Source: Chitinophaga sp. HK235
GTDB lineage: Bacteria; Bacteroidota; Bacteroidia; Chitinophagales; Chitinophagaceae
Direction of reading: 5' to 3'
NCBI RefSeq assembly: GCF_018255755.1
Contig: NZ_CP073766.1
Coordinates: forward strand, 372,001 to 436,000
DNA: 64,000 nt
The position numbers and the translations under genes were made by a program. Every line of letters starts with the position of its first letter. The first letter of the stretch is position 1. The notes beneath the pieces are model-generated. The model did no database searches, was not told the DNA's origin, and saw only the letters and a program-made list of their open reading frames with translations. Below are positions 45,338 through 53,249 of the stretch, one piece after another.

Positions 45338-46318
45338 TTAGCGATATACGCTTTTAATAGCTTTACTGTCAGGATGAGTATAGTCGGCTTGTGCCGGAAA
45401 ATCTTTCATAGGTGTAAGATGTACCGGTATATTGGCTTTACCATTCAATGCCCTGGTAGAAGCAGCATAACCCAGGTCTATCCATTTGAGATAGGGGTGG
45501 GTGCTGAGCAGGTCGTGCAACAGCTGCATGCCGCCGGCTTCAATACCACAGCTGGACAGGCCAAGCTGTTCAAGGGTGGTGTTCTGCCGCAGCCCGCGTA
45601 CAAGATAGGAAACACCTTTGTCTCCGATGTTGTTGACGCTGAGGAATAATGATGTCAGGTGTTTGTTGACTTTCAGCATTTCGCTCAGTGGTTCCATCAT
45701 ATCGGCAGTCAGGTAGTTGCCGCTCAGATACAACCGCTCCACCGTAGTATTGGTTTTCAGATATTCGAACAGGGTGAGGAAACCATCGCCGGCGCAGGTG
45801 TTTACCAGATCAAGGGTGCGAAGGTGATTGTTTTGCTGCAGCAGCTGGATGATATTTTCCATGCTGTTACTGCCGATAGGGTTTCTTTTGAGCCAGATGC
45901 TTTTGACAGACTGGTTGGTGGCCAGGGCTTCGCAGATGGCTTGGGCGCCTGCCTGTTCGATATAATTACAGCCAAGATATACGGTCTCGATGGTATTGTT
46001 GACGGCCACCAGGTCGGCAACGGCCTGGGCGCCCGGGTTACCGAAGGCATTGGTGCCCATCAGTATATGTTTGATCTGTGTGTTGTATTGCAGGGCGTTG
46101 GTCACCAGCTGCATACCAGCTACGCCCAGTTGTTGTTTACACATGTCCAGCCTTCCATCCGCCGTGATGGTACCTACCGGGAAAACCAGATCGCTGGCGG
46201 GCAGGGGCTGATTGTTGCTTAGATACTGCAACACCGGGTCCAGCTCGGTCGGGTTAAACGGGAAGTTGTTTTTTACATAATCTACGGGACATACAACGGT
46301 ATTATTCTGCATATGCAA
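45338..46318 (-). CDS. Leucine-rich repeat protein, ribonuclease-inhibitor type
   Basis: A 326-residue cytosolic protein made of about seven RI-type LRRs of ~28 residues. Examples are IKHILMGTNAFGNPGAQAVADLV, VKSIWLKRNPIGSNSMENIIQLL, VERLYLSGNYLTADMMEPLSEML, LTSLFLSVNNIGDKGVSYLVRGL and LEQLGLSSCGIEAGGMQLL. An N-terminal ~60 residues (FPFNPTELDPVLQYL) cap the array and a short Lys/Arg tail follows. Such horseshoe proteins bind other proteins. It starts 30 bases after the zinc-ribbon SDR gene on the same strand, so the two form an operon and are likely partners. Confidence 0.88.
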   Translation of the reverse strand: MHMQNNTVVCPVDYVKNNFPFNPTELDPVLQYLSNNQPLPASDLVFPVGTITADGRLDMCKQQLGVAGMQLVTNALQYNTQIKHILMGTNAFGNPGAQAVADLVAVNNTIETVYLGCNYIEQAGAQAICEALATNQSVKSIWLKRNPIGSNSMENIIQLLQQNNHLRTLDLVNTCAGDGFLTLFEYLKTNTTVERLYLSGNYLTADMMEPLSEMLKVNKHLTSLFLSVNNIGDKGVSYLVRGLRQNTTLEQLGLSSCGIEAGGMQLLHDLLSTHPYLKWIDLGYAASTRALNGKANIPVHLTPMKDFPAQADYTHPDSKAIKSVYR

Positions 46319-46348
46319 ATATTTTTTTCTTATCTTGATTAAATTCAG

Positions 46349-47800
46349 TTACCAGGCATAAGGCTGGTAGTCTTTCAGGAAATGCCCGAATAAAGGGATG
46401 TCTTCACTGGCAAGACCGGATACGATAGGATCGTAGATACGGGCCATGCCGTCGGTTTCGTCCAGCGGTGGTACAAATCCTTCTTCTGCGTATAGCCGTT
46501 CCTTTTTGGGATGCGGATTTTCCTGTGTGATCCATCCGGTATCCACGCTGTTCATGAAGATGCTGTCCAGTGCATAGTCCTGCGCGGCGGTGCGGGTCAT
46601 CATGTTGAGGGCTGCTTTGGCCATATTGGTATGCGCATGGAACGGTGTTTTGGAAGCCCGGTTAAACTGCCCTTCCATGGCGGATACATTGATAATGAAT
46701 TTCCGGGAGAAGGGGGATTGTTTGAGCAGTGCTTTCAGTTTGCTGTTGAGCATAAAAGGAGCGGTGACATTCACCAGCTGTGTCTCCAGCATCTCTACAG
46801 GTGGCACTTCGTCCAGCCGCATGGTCCAGCTGTTGCTGCTGCGGAGGTCTACCTGCTGCCTGTCTTTGTCGTACTGACCAGCTGGGAAACACTGGTGGAT
46901 CTCGGCGGGCAACAGCTGTTGTTCCCAGGTGTCGCCCAGGTAGCGGAAAGGGGCTCCCGCCACAATACAGGAGCGCACGGCTTCGGGCAGTGCGGTGGCC
47001 GGGCCTTCTTCCACGGCAAACAGATGCTGATAAAAAGCTGCAGGCCGTTTGATGGTCTGGGCGGCATTATGTATCAGGATGTCCAGGTGGGTTTCTTCTG
47101 CATAGAGCTGCTGGATGAACTGGTTCACCTGTCCCAGGTTGCGTAGGTCAAGCGCCACGATCTTCAGGCGATGGCTCCACTCGGCAAAATCCTTTTCTTC
47201 ACTGAAACGAAGGGCGCAGTCTTTGGCAAAGCGGGTGGTAACCCACACGCGGGCCCCGTCCCGCAACATCCGCAGGGCGGTAAGATAGCCGATTTTGATC
47301 CTGCCGCCGGTGATAACGGCCACGCGCCCACGCAGATCGGCACGCTGCATACGTTTGTTGAAATTTAGCTCTGCACAGTCAGGGCAAAGCATATGGTAAA
47401 AAAAATGTACCTGCTTGTAATGGCAGCTGCACGTATAACATCGCTGAGTGGAAGCCAGTGTCAGCGTTTCAGGCGGGTGGATATAGGTGCCGGTATCGGG
47501 CAACTGATACTTACTGAACATGGCTGTCTGGGAAAGTACCAGCTTTTTATCATATTGCTTCAGGATGTCCTGGTTGCGGGAAATCGCCTGTAACCGCTGA
47601 AGGGTAAGCTTCTCCGGCGCTATTTTATTGATGGCCTCCACTGCTGCCGCAGCTTTGTTTTCTTTTTTTGCACGCTTGTATAATTTGGTTACCAGACCTT
47701 TTAATACCATGTTGTCCGGCGATTGGTCCGGGTCTCTCGATAATACCTGTAATACCCTGATACAGGTATCCCATTCCTCTCTCGTAAATTCGTTCTCCAT
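46349..47800 (-). CDS. Zinc-ribbon plus non-canonical SDR fusion protein
   Basis: A 483-residue protein. Residues 1-110 are helical and without known match. Residues ~119-141 hold two Cys pairs (CYTCSC and CPDC), a zinc-ribbon pattern. The Rossmann domain follows: VAVITGGRIKIGYLTALRML with Lys in place of a Gly of TGxxxGxG, ALDLRNL, LIHNAAQ (NAA motif), IINVSAMEGQF, and HTNMAKAALNMMTRTAAQDY, where TNMAK replaces the catalytic YxxxK. The Lys is kept but the Tyr is lost. I recall similar proteins from fungi and plants with the same HTNMAKAALNMMT block, so the changes are probably a family feature. Dehydrogenase activity is doubtful. Operon with the LRR gene. Confidence 0.8.
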   Translation of the reverse strand: MENEFTREEWDTCIRVLQVLSRDPDQSPDNMVLKGLVTKLYKRAKKENKAAAAVEAINKIAPEKLTLQRLQAISRNQDILKQYDKKLVLSQTAMFSKYQLPDTGTYIHPPETLTLASTQRCYTCSCHYKQVHFFYHMLCPDCAELNFNKRMQRADLRGRVAVITGGRIKIGYLTALRMLRDGARVWVTTRFAKDCALRFSEEKDFAEWSHRLKIVALDLRNLGQVNQFIQQLYAEETHLDILIHNAAQTIKRPAAFYQHLFAVEEGPATALPEAVRSCIVAGAPFRYLGDTWEQQLLPAEIHQCFPAGQYDKDRQQVDLRSSNSWTMRLDEVPPVEMLETQLVNVTAPFMLNSKLKALLKQSPFSRKFIINVSAMEGQFNRASKTPFHAHTNMAKAALNMMTRTAAQDYALDSIFMNSVDTGWITQENPHPKKERLYAEEGFVPPLDETDGMARIYDPIVSGLASEDIPLFGHFLKDYQPYAW

Positions 47801-47866
47801 CTCCTCACTGCGGTTTAAATAAAATAAATAGAATAACTAAAGATATATCTTATTATTTTAAGTTTA

Positions 47867-47874
47867 TATATTTG
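47867..47874 (+). promoter_or_regulatory. -7 promoter element
   Basis: TATATTTG matches TAnnTTTG and lies 24 bases before the lipoprotein start codon, in the divergent gap to the SDR gene. Confidence 0.65.
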
Positions 47875-47898
47875 CGATAGTAGCACAATAACACAACG

Positions 47899-48897
47899 AT
47901 GATGATTTCACCTGTATTAATACGCCTGTCCCGGACTTTAATGCTCCTGCTCACGGCCTCCCTGCTGATGACAGGGTGTAAAAAGGAATACTCCCAGGAA
48001 ACGACCACGCCTGTCAATACAACGCCGGCACCTTCCGATGGTATGGCCGTATATGCACTGGTACAACAGGGCAACAGCTGCTCCGACGCTACGGTGAGAG
48101 GTACCTATAAAACAGGTGCCCCAACCGGTGACGATGCAAAAATACAGATAACCGTTAACGTTACCACACCCGGATTCTGGGCGATGAGCACCGAAACTGT
48201 CAACGGACTGCGTTTTACCGGCTCCGGTAATTTTACCAATACCGGCAGACAGCGTATTACCCTGCAGGCTTCGGGAATACCCGTACAGGCAGGTGCCTTT
48301 ATCTTCCCTATACAGGCTTATACTTCTACCTGTAGTGTAGCCCTCACCATTACCGGGGATTCGCCGGTACCCACATCGGAATACTACTACAAAATGACGG
48401 TCAACGGGAAAGACTATACGCAGGAAGCAACGGACAATAACAACTACATGGCCACCGCCGAAGTAATCGGTGACGTGGATGTGCTGCTGGGCGCAGGTAT
48501 CACCTGGAACGCCAACATTCCGCTGCCCGCGGGCAAAACTGAACTGCTCATCTCTAAAGGGATCTACAAAAACTACCGCAATACTTCCCAACAGGATTTC
48601 AAAAACTTCTTCAAGCCCGGCGACTATACCTACGCTACGATTAACGGTCAGGTATATACGGATGGTATTATCATCAACTGGACAGATGAAAATGGCAAGA
48701 CCTGGGACAGCTTCAACGGCACCACCGGTCAGCCGGAGGGTACCTTTACCATCGTCAGCGCAGAAGAAGTACTTAATATGAATGACTATTACATTAAAGT
48801 GAAAATGCGCTTCAGCTGCAAACTCTATAACCACGCTACCGGAGACGTGATCAACGTTACCAATGGGGAGATGGTCAGCTCTTTCATAAAAAAATAA
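47899..48897 (+). CDS. Beta-rich lipoprotein, hypothetical
   Basis: A 332-residue lipoprotein with lipobox LMTGC (Cys27). The mature part is beta-rich and appears to have two parts. One (SCSDATVRGTYKTGAPTGDDAKIQITVNVTTPGFWAMSTETVNGLRFTGSG and so on) resembles the repeated Ig-like domains seen in Chitinophaga surface proteins. The second (YYYKMTVNGKDYTQE through SFIKK) resembles DUF6252/calycin-like lipoprotein barrels. Function unknown; probably outer-membrane exposed. It has its own promoter and a very strong hairpin terminator downstream. Confidence 0.8.
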   Translation: MMISPVLIRLSRTLMLLLTASLLMTGCKKEYSQETTTPVNTTPAPSDGMAVYALVQQGNSCSDATVRGTYKTGAPTGDDAKIQITVNVTTPGFWAMSTETVNGLRFTGSGNFTNTGRQRITLQASGIPVQAGAFIFPIQAYTSTCSVALTITGDSPVPTSEYYYKMTVNGKDYTQEATDNNNYMATAEVIGDVDVLLGAGITWNANIPLPAGKTELLISKGIYKNYRNTSQQDFKNFFKPGDYTYATINGQVYTDGIIINWTDENGKTWDSFNGTTGQPEGTFTIVSAEEVLNMNDYYIKVKMRFSCKLYNHATGDVINVTNGEMVSSFIKK

Positions 48898-48942
48898 TCT
48901 TATAGAGAATCTCTATTACGTTGCCTTGGTAGATTGTCCTAC

Positions 48943-48984
48943 ATTTACGGACGGATCGCAGACGATCCGTCCGTAAATTTTTTT
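48943..48984 (+). terminator. Perfect 16-bp hairpin with U tract just before the hemolysin III gene
   Basis: ATTTACGGACGGATCG (48943-48958) pairs perfectly with 48963-48978 around the loop CAGA, then seven T. It is a textbook intrinsic terminator for the lipoprotein gene, but its T tract ends only 3 bases before the ATG of the next gene. A -7-like TACATTTA (48940-48947) overlaps the left arm, so the next gene may start transcription inside the hairpin. Confidence 0.85.
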
Positions 48985-48987
48985 ATC

Positions 48988-49632
48988 ATGGGAATGACGG
49001 CTTCACCAACAGGCTACACAAGGAAACAGGAAATCGTAAATGGACTGATACATGCGATTGGTATTGTATTTGGCATCAGTGGCCTTCCGGTATTGACTAG
49101 CATTGCTGCCACACATGGCAACACACCTGGCATCGTAGGTGCAGGTATTTACAGCTTCTGTTTTATTCTGCTTTTTACCTGCTCGACCATCTATCATATC
49201 TCGCAGGAGTCGGCCGTCAAAAAAACATTCCTCATCTTCGATCATATCAGTATTTATTTTCTCATCGCCGGTACCTATACACCTTTCCTGCTCGTATACA
49301 TGAACAATGCGTTCGGGATATCCCTGTTGTCGGTATTATGGGGGCTCACGGCCGTAGGCATTGTTTTTAAAGTGTTTTTCACCGGCCGCTTCGACATCGT
49401 TTCCACACTGATCTACCTGGTCATGGGTTGGATACTCGCAGTGGGCGGCAAACGTTTTTTCACCGAGCTGCCTATGCCCGTAATCGTATTGTTATGTGTA
49501 GGTGGAGGACTGTATACCATCGGCGTTATTTTTTACCTTTGGGATAAACATAAGTATACCCATGCAGTATGGCATCTGCTGGTGCTTTCAGCCGCTATTT
49601 GCCATTACGTTGCTATATTGTTATCCATGTAA
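48988..49632 (+). CDS. Hemolysin III family (PAQR/YqfA-like) membrane protein
   Basis: A seven-helix membrane protein of the HlyIII/PAQR family. The frame is open from 48934, but that would place the hairpin inside the coding region; the ATG at 48988 (MGMTASPTGYTRKQEIVNGLIHAIG) gives the expected start and 214 residues. Family motifs include EIVNGLIHAIGIVFG, TCSTIYHIS with the conserved His, IFDHISIYFLIAGTYTPF and HAVWHLLVLSAAICHYVAI near the end, whose His and Asp residues form the presumed metal site. The bacterial role is unclear (membrane stress or hydrolase-like). Confidence 0.9.
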   Translation: MGMTASPTGYTRKQEIVNGLIHAIGIVFGISGLPVLTSIAATHGNTPGIVGAGIYSFCFILLFTCSTIYHISQESAVKKTFLIFDHISIYFLIAGTYTPFLLVYMNNAFGISLLSVLWGLTAVGIVFKVFFTGRFDIVSTLIYLVMGWILAVGGKRFFTELPMPVIVLLCVGGGLYTIGVIFYLWDKHKYTHAVWHLLVLSAAICHYVAILLSM

Positions 49633-49643
49633 ATGAATTTGTC

Positions 49644-50498
49644 TTGACAACAGAAAAGTACAAGGAGTTAATCCATAAGTTTGACCTGGCCGGCGTAGAA
49701 GAATATATCCTCTCCAATACCCGGCCGCTTATTACACTGACCCTGGCGCAACAGGAGAACTATCAGCATACCGGTAACACAAGAGTGGCGGGAGATCCCG
49801 ATCTACCCGCCCATATTGCCTGGCCACTCACCGCCAACGGAACACCGATGACCTTTATCGCGCAGCTTGACCTCTCTGTCATTAGCCGGCAGGATGTTCA
49901 ACAACTGTTGCCCGATACCGGTGTACTGTATTTTTTTATGGGAGATGTTGACAAGGCTTATCATATCGAGCATAAAGTGATTTATGTGGAGGATAAAACA
50001 GGTTTAAAAAGAACACCGGCTCCCGCTGCCACTGTGCTGGAGAAAGAGGAGCAGTTTACCAGCTATCAGCTGCAGGCTGCGCCTTCTCTCATGCCGCCCA
50101 ATTATGCCTACGCAGATTATGATGAGCTCTCTGAAGAGGAATCAGATGGACTGGATGATCTCTGTATGCATCTCACAGAAGGCATCGGTATGATAGGAGG
50201 TTACCCTGACGGGCAACATGATGATCATCATATAGAGGCAGCCATGTACCTGGTAGCAAAACAGAAATATGATTACCTGCCCTCCAACGCCCGTAAAACA
50301 CTGCTGCAACATTTTAATGGAAACCAGCAACAGGTGGATGACACACTCAGCGATATGACCATGCTGCTGCAGCTGGATTCCGACCGGCACGTGGGCTTCA
50401 CCTGGTGGGATGCCGGTTGTATTCACTTCTTCATACAGAAAAAGGACCTGCTCAGCAAACAATTCGATAATACCTATCTATCGCTCTACAGTTCCTGA
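49644..50498 (+). CDS. DUF1963/YwqG-like protein
   Basis: A soluble protein of the DUF1963 (YwqG) family, function unknown. The frame is open back to 49569 inside the hemolysin III gene; a TTG at 49644 (TTEKYKELIHKFDLAG) after that gene's stop is the most natural start. Family features: TRVAGDPDLPAHIAWP, MTFIAQLDLSVI, GVLYFFMGD, IGGYPDGQ and LLQLDSD followed by FTWWDAGCIHFFIQKKDL. These are the usual conserved blocks in order. It follows the hemolysin III gene by 11 bases and is probably co-transcribed. Confidence 0.85.
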   Translation: MTTEKYKELIHKFDLAGVEEYILSNTRPLITLTLAQQENYQHTGNTRVAGDPDLPAHIAWPLTANGTPMTFIAQLDLSVISRQDVQQLLPDTGVLYFFMGDVDKAYHIEHKVIYVEDKTGLKRTPAPAATVLEKEEQFTSYQLQAAPSLMPPNYAYADYDELSEEESDGLDDLCMHLTEGIGMIGGYPDGQHDDHHIEAAMYLVAKQKYDYLPSNARKTLLQHFNGNQQQVDDTLSDMTMLLQLDSDRHVGFTWWDAGCIHFFIQKKDLLSKQFDNTYLSLYSS

Positions 50499-50585
50499 TA
50501 TATGAGCAACAACAATAACAACATAAAAGCAAAATAATATATATCGCATCTGTATTGTATCTTCCGGATTGCGGCTCCGGTAGCG

Positions 50586-50593
50586 TATCTTTG
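50586..50593 (+). promoter_or_regulatory. -7 promoter element of the helicase gene
   Basis: TATCTTTG matches the Bacteroidota -7 consensus and is followed by CGTTCAT, where transcription would start about 50 bases before the helicase ATG. Confidence 0.7.
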
Positions 50594-50642
50594 CGTTCAT
50601 AAAAAACTATAATACTCGCATATCAGGAGAATAAATATCATC

Positions 50643-52559
50643 ATGTCCACCACAGTCTATTTCAAAGAGTTGCTCGATCTGATGAAGATGGAGCGGGAGG
50701 AAGACAGGCAGTCATATCTGAAGATGACAGAATCAAGCACTGTGGCAGAACGCAGGGCTAATGGTCTTACCTGGTACCCCATAGCGATCAGAGGCTCGGA
50801 AATGAGCCGCGGCGACTATCTCACCGTGGAAGTGGAACGCACTACCCATCAGGATATCGCGCACCAGCTTCGTTTTGGGGTGTCAGCGATGTTTTTCTCC
50901 AACCACGATCCTCAGAAAGACAGGGTGGAAGGGACCGTCACCTACCAGGGTGGCAACCGGCTGAAGCTTATGCTCCGCACAGATGAACTGCCGGAATGGG
51001 CCGATAACGGTAAACTGGGAATAGACCTGTTGTTCGATGATAACAGTTATGATGAAATGCAACAGGCCCTGAAACAGGCGTCAGCCCTGGCAGAGAAAGC
51101 CTCTGAAGGTCACCTGGTGCAGATCCTTACCGGTCAGAAAAAACCTTCTTTCGATACAACCCGCCAGCCGCTGGTGATTCCACGGCTCAATACTATACAG
51201 CAGGAAGCGGTCAACAAAATCCTGTCGGCTAATGAACTGGCCATTGTACACGGTCCTCCGGGCACCGGTAAAACCACCACACTGGTACAGGCCATTAAAG
51301 CCCTCGTAAAACAGGACCAGCAAAAGATCCTGGTAGTGGCCCCCAGCAACGCTGCGGTAGACCTCCTCAGCGAAAAACTGGCTGATGAAGGCCTGAATGT
51401 ATTGCGCGTCGGCAACCCTGCCCGCGTCTCCGAAAGGCTCATGTCGCTTACGCTCGATAGCAAAATGGCAGAACATGCCACCATGAAGGAAGTTAAACGC
51501 CTGAAAAAACAAGCCGGCGAATACAAAAACATGGCGCATAAATACAAGCGCAACTTTGGCAAGGCCGAAAGAGAACAACGCAAAGCCCTCTTTGATGAAG
51601 CACATAAGATCATGAAAGAGGTCGATAAAACCGAACAATACATCACCGACGACCTGATCGCTAAAGCACAGGTAATAACGGCCACCCTCGTAGGTGCCAA
51701 CCATTATACCGTGCGCAATGTCCGCTACCATACCGTTGTGATAGATGAAGCCGGCCAGGCACTGGAACCTGCCTGCTGGATACCCTTGATTAAAGCAAAT
51801 AAGGTTGTTTTCGCAGGAGACCATTGCCAGCTGCCGCCTACCATCAAGTCAAACGAAGCTGCCCGCAAAGGACTCAGCAACACCCTGCTGGAGAAATGTG
51901 TAGCACTCCATCCAGAAACAGTAGTGCTGCTGGAAGAACAGTATCGCATGAACGAAATGATCATGGGGTATTCTTCTGCTGTATTTTATCAGGACAAACT
52001 CAAAGCACATCATACCGTGGCTGATCACCGGCTTTTCCCGCAGGATGTGCCGCTTTCCTTTGTGGATACTGCCGGTTGCGGTTTCGATGAAAAACAGGAA
52101 GGTACCAGCACCACCAATCCGGAAGAAGCTTCGTTCCTGTTTAAACACCTGTCGCAGTTAGTTGCAGCCTGGCAGGCGCAATCCTCCTCATCTGCATTCC
52201 CGGAAATCGCCATCATCTCTCCCTATAAACAACAGGTATACCTGCTGCAGGAACAGCTGCAACATGCACCCGAACTGCTCCCGCATACAGCTAACATATC
52301 CGTGAACACAATAGACAGTTTTCAGGGCCAGGAGCGTGATGTCGTTTATATCAGTATGACCCGCAGCAACGCAGACAACAACATCGGTTTTCTGGCGGAT
52401 ATCCGGCGTATGAACGTCGCCATGACCAGGGCAAAGAAAAAACTGGTAGTGGTAGGGGATAGCGGTACTCTGTCGCAACTGCCTTTTTATGCAGATTTTA
52501 TCGCCTACGCAGAAGCCAGGAATGCCTACCAGAGCGCCTGGGAATTTATGGACCTCTAA
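50643..52559 (+). CDS. IGHMBP2/Upf1-like SF1 helicase
   Basis: A 638-residue ATP-dependent RNA/DNA helicase of the SF1B Upf1-like group. The N-terminal ~185 residues are a beta-barrel-like region (DYLTVEVERTTHQDIAHQLRFGVS). The core has Walker A GPPGTGKT (204-211), a DEAG box (368-371), GDHCQLPPT (motif III), EEQYRMNEMIM (IV), SVNTIDSFQGQERDVVYIS (V) and FLADIRRMNVAMTRAKKKLVVVGD (VI). A Lys-rich helical insertion (KRLKKQAGEYKNMAHKYKRN) lies between motifs Ia and II, as in IGHMBP2. All catalytic motifs are intact. Role in bacteria not settled; probably nucleic-acid repair or RNA metabolism. Confidence 0.92.
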   Translation: MSTTVYFKELLDLMKMEREEDRQSYLKMTESSTVAERRANGLTWYPIAIRGSEMSRGDYLTVEVERTTHQDIAHQLRFGVSAMFFSNHDPQKDRVEGTVTYQGGNRLKLMLRTDELPEWADNGKLGIDLLFDDNSYDEMQQALKQASALAEKASEGHLVQILTGQKKPSFDTTRQPLVIPRLNTIQQEAVNKILSANELAIVHGPPGTGKTTTLVQAIKALVKQDQQKILVVAPSNAAVDLLSEKLADEGLNVLRVGNPARVSERLMSLTLDSKMAEHATMKEVKRLKKQAGEYKNMAHKYKRNFGKAEREQRKALFDEAHKIMKEVDKTEQYITDDLIAKAQVITATLVGANHYTVRNVRYHTVVIDEAGQALEPACWIPLIKANKVVFAGDHCQLPPTIKSNEAARKGLSNTLLEKCVALHPETVVLLEEQYRMNEMIMGYSSAVFYQDKLKAHHTVADHRLFPQDVPLSFVDTAGCGFDEKQEGTSTTNPEEASFLFKHLSQLVAAWQAQSSSSAFPEIAIISPYKQQVYLLQEQLQHAPELLPHTANISVNTIDSFQGQERDVVYISMTRSNADNNIGFLADIRRMNVAMTRAKKKLVVVGDSGTLSQLPFYADFIAYAEARNAYQSAWEFMDL

Positions 52560-52591
52560 AATAATAAAATAACAAAATAAAAAAATAATCT

Positions 52592-53038
52592 ATGATCTCT
52601 GCCAGCCTCCAACGTTGGGAGTATCTTTGTAATACCATCCCTCCATTACTGACCGCTATCAGCGAAGAAGATTTTTCTTTTAAACCGCTGCCATCCAAAT
52701 GGAGTAAAAAAGAAATCCTGGGCCACCTGATCGACAGCGCTGCCAATAATCACCAGCGTTTTGTAAGGATACAGTTTGAAGAAACACCCACTATTACCTA
52801 TAACCAGAATGAATGGAATAAACACAGCTACCATCAGCAGGCACACAGCAAGCAGCTGATCGATAGCTGGACTGCCTTCAACCGGCTGTTGCTGGGTATT
52901 GCACAGCATATACCGGAACAGCTGCTGCAGCGCACCTGTAATACCGGTAAACCCGAACCCGTTACCCTGGCCTACCTGATCAATGATTATGTTGTTCACC
53001 TGGAACATCACTTACGGCAACTGGTATCTTATCACTAG
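52592..53038 (+). CDS. DinB-like family protein
   Basis: A 148-residue four-helix-bundle protein of the DinB/YfiT-like class. It has LPSKWSKKEILGHLIDSAANNHQRF, whose His32-type residue in GHLIDSAANN and HLEHHLRQL near the C-terminus are the usual metal ligands. Such proteins act as thiol-dependent transferases or hydrolases. It follows the helicase by 32 bases and is probably in the same transcript. Its TAG stop forms the first bases of a tandem 8-bp repeat. Confidence 0.85.
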   Translation: MISASLQRWEYLCNTIPPLLTAISEEDFSFKPLPSKWSKKEILGHLIDSAANNHQRFVRIQFEETPTITYNQNEWNKHSYHQQAHSKQLIDSWTAFNRLLLGIAQHIPEQLLQRTCNTGKPEPVTLAYLINDYVVHLEHHLRQLVSYH

Positions 53039-53077
53039 ATAAATAACTAAATAGCTAAATAAGTAAATAGATAAATA
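53038..53077. repeat. Five tandem 8-bp repeats NNTAAATA
   Basis: Units GATAAATA, ACTAAATA, GCTAAATA, AGTAAATA and GATAAATA are contiguous. As 8 is not a multiple of 3, the TAA recurs in all three frames. They lie exactly between the DinB stop and a terminator. Confidence 0.75.
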
Positions 53078-53078
53078 A

Positions 53079-53116
53079 AAAGGCCGCTATGATGCAACCT
53101 CATAGCGGCCTTTGTG
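53079..53116. terminator. Strong terminator after the DinB-like gene
   Basis: A perfect 14-bp stem (AAAGGCCGCTATGA at 53079-53092, complement 53100-53113) with a 7-nt loop. A-rich on the left and T on the right, so it may work in both directions. Confidence 0.85.
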
Positions 53117-53249
53117 TCTTTAGAAAAAACGGGCGGGTGCCGGTTTAATAAGGTCGTATAAATAAAAAGTAAAAATGTTTTGTTTTTCCTACATTCGTTT
53201 ATCCGGGAAACCCTCTGACCGGAAAAGATCAACTAACAATCAACCGCGT

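Noticed and set aside
46511..47146. 211-codon plus-strand frame inside the SDR-like gene
   Set aside because: Antisense shadow of the zinc-ribbon SDR coding region.
47938..48834. 298-codon minus-strand frame across the lipoprotein gene
   Set aside because: Antisense to a gene with a clear lipoprotein signal and its own promoter; the translated sequence shows no family features.
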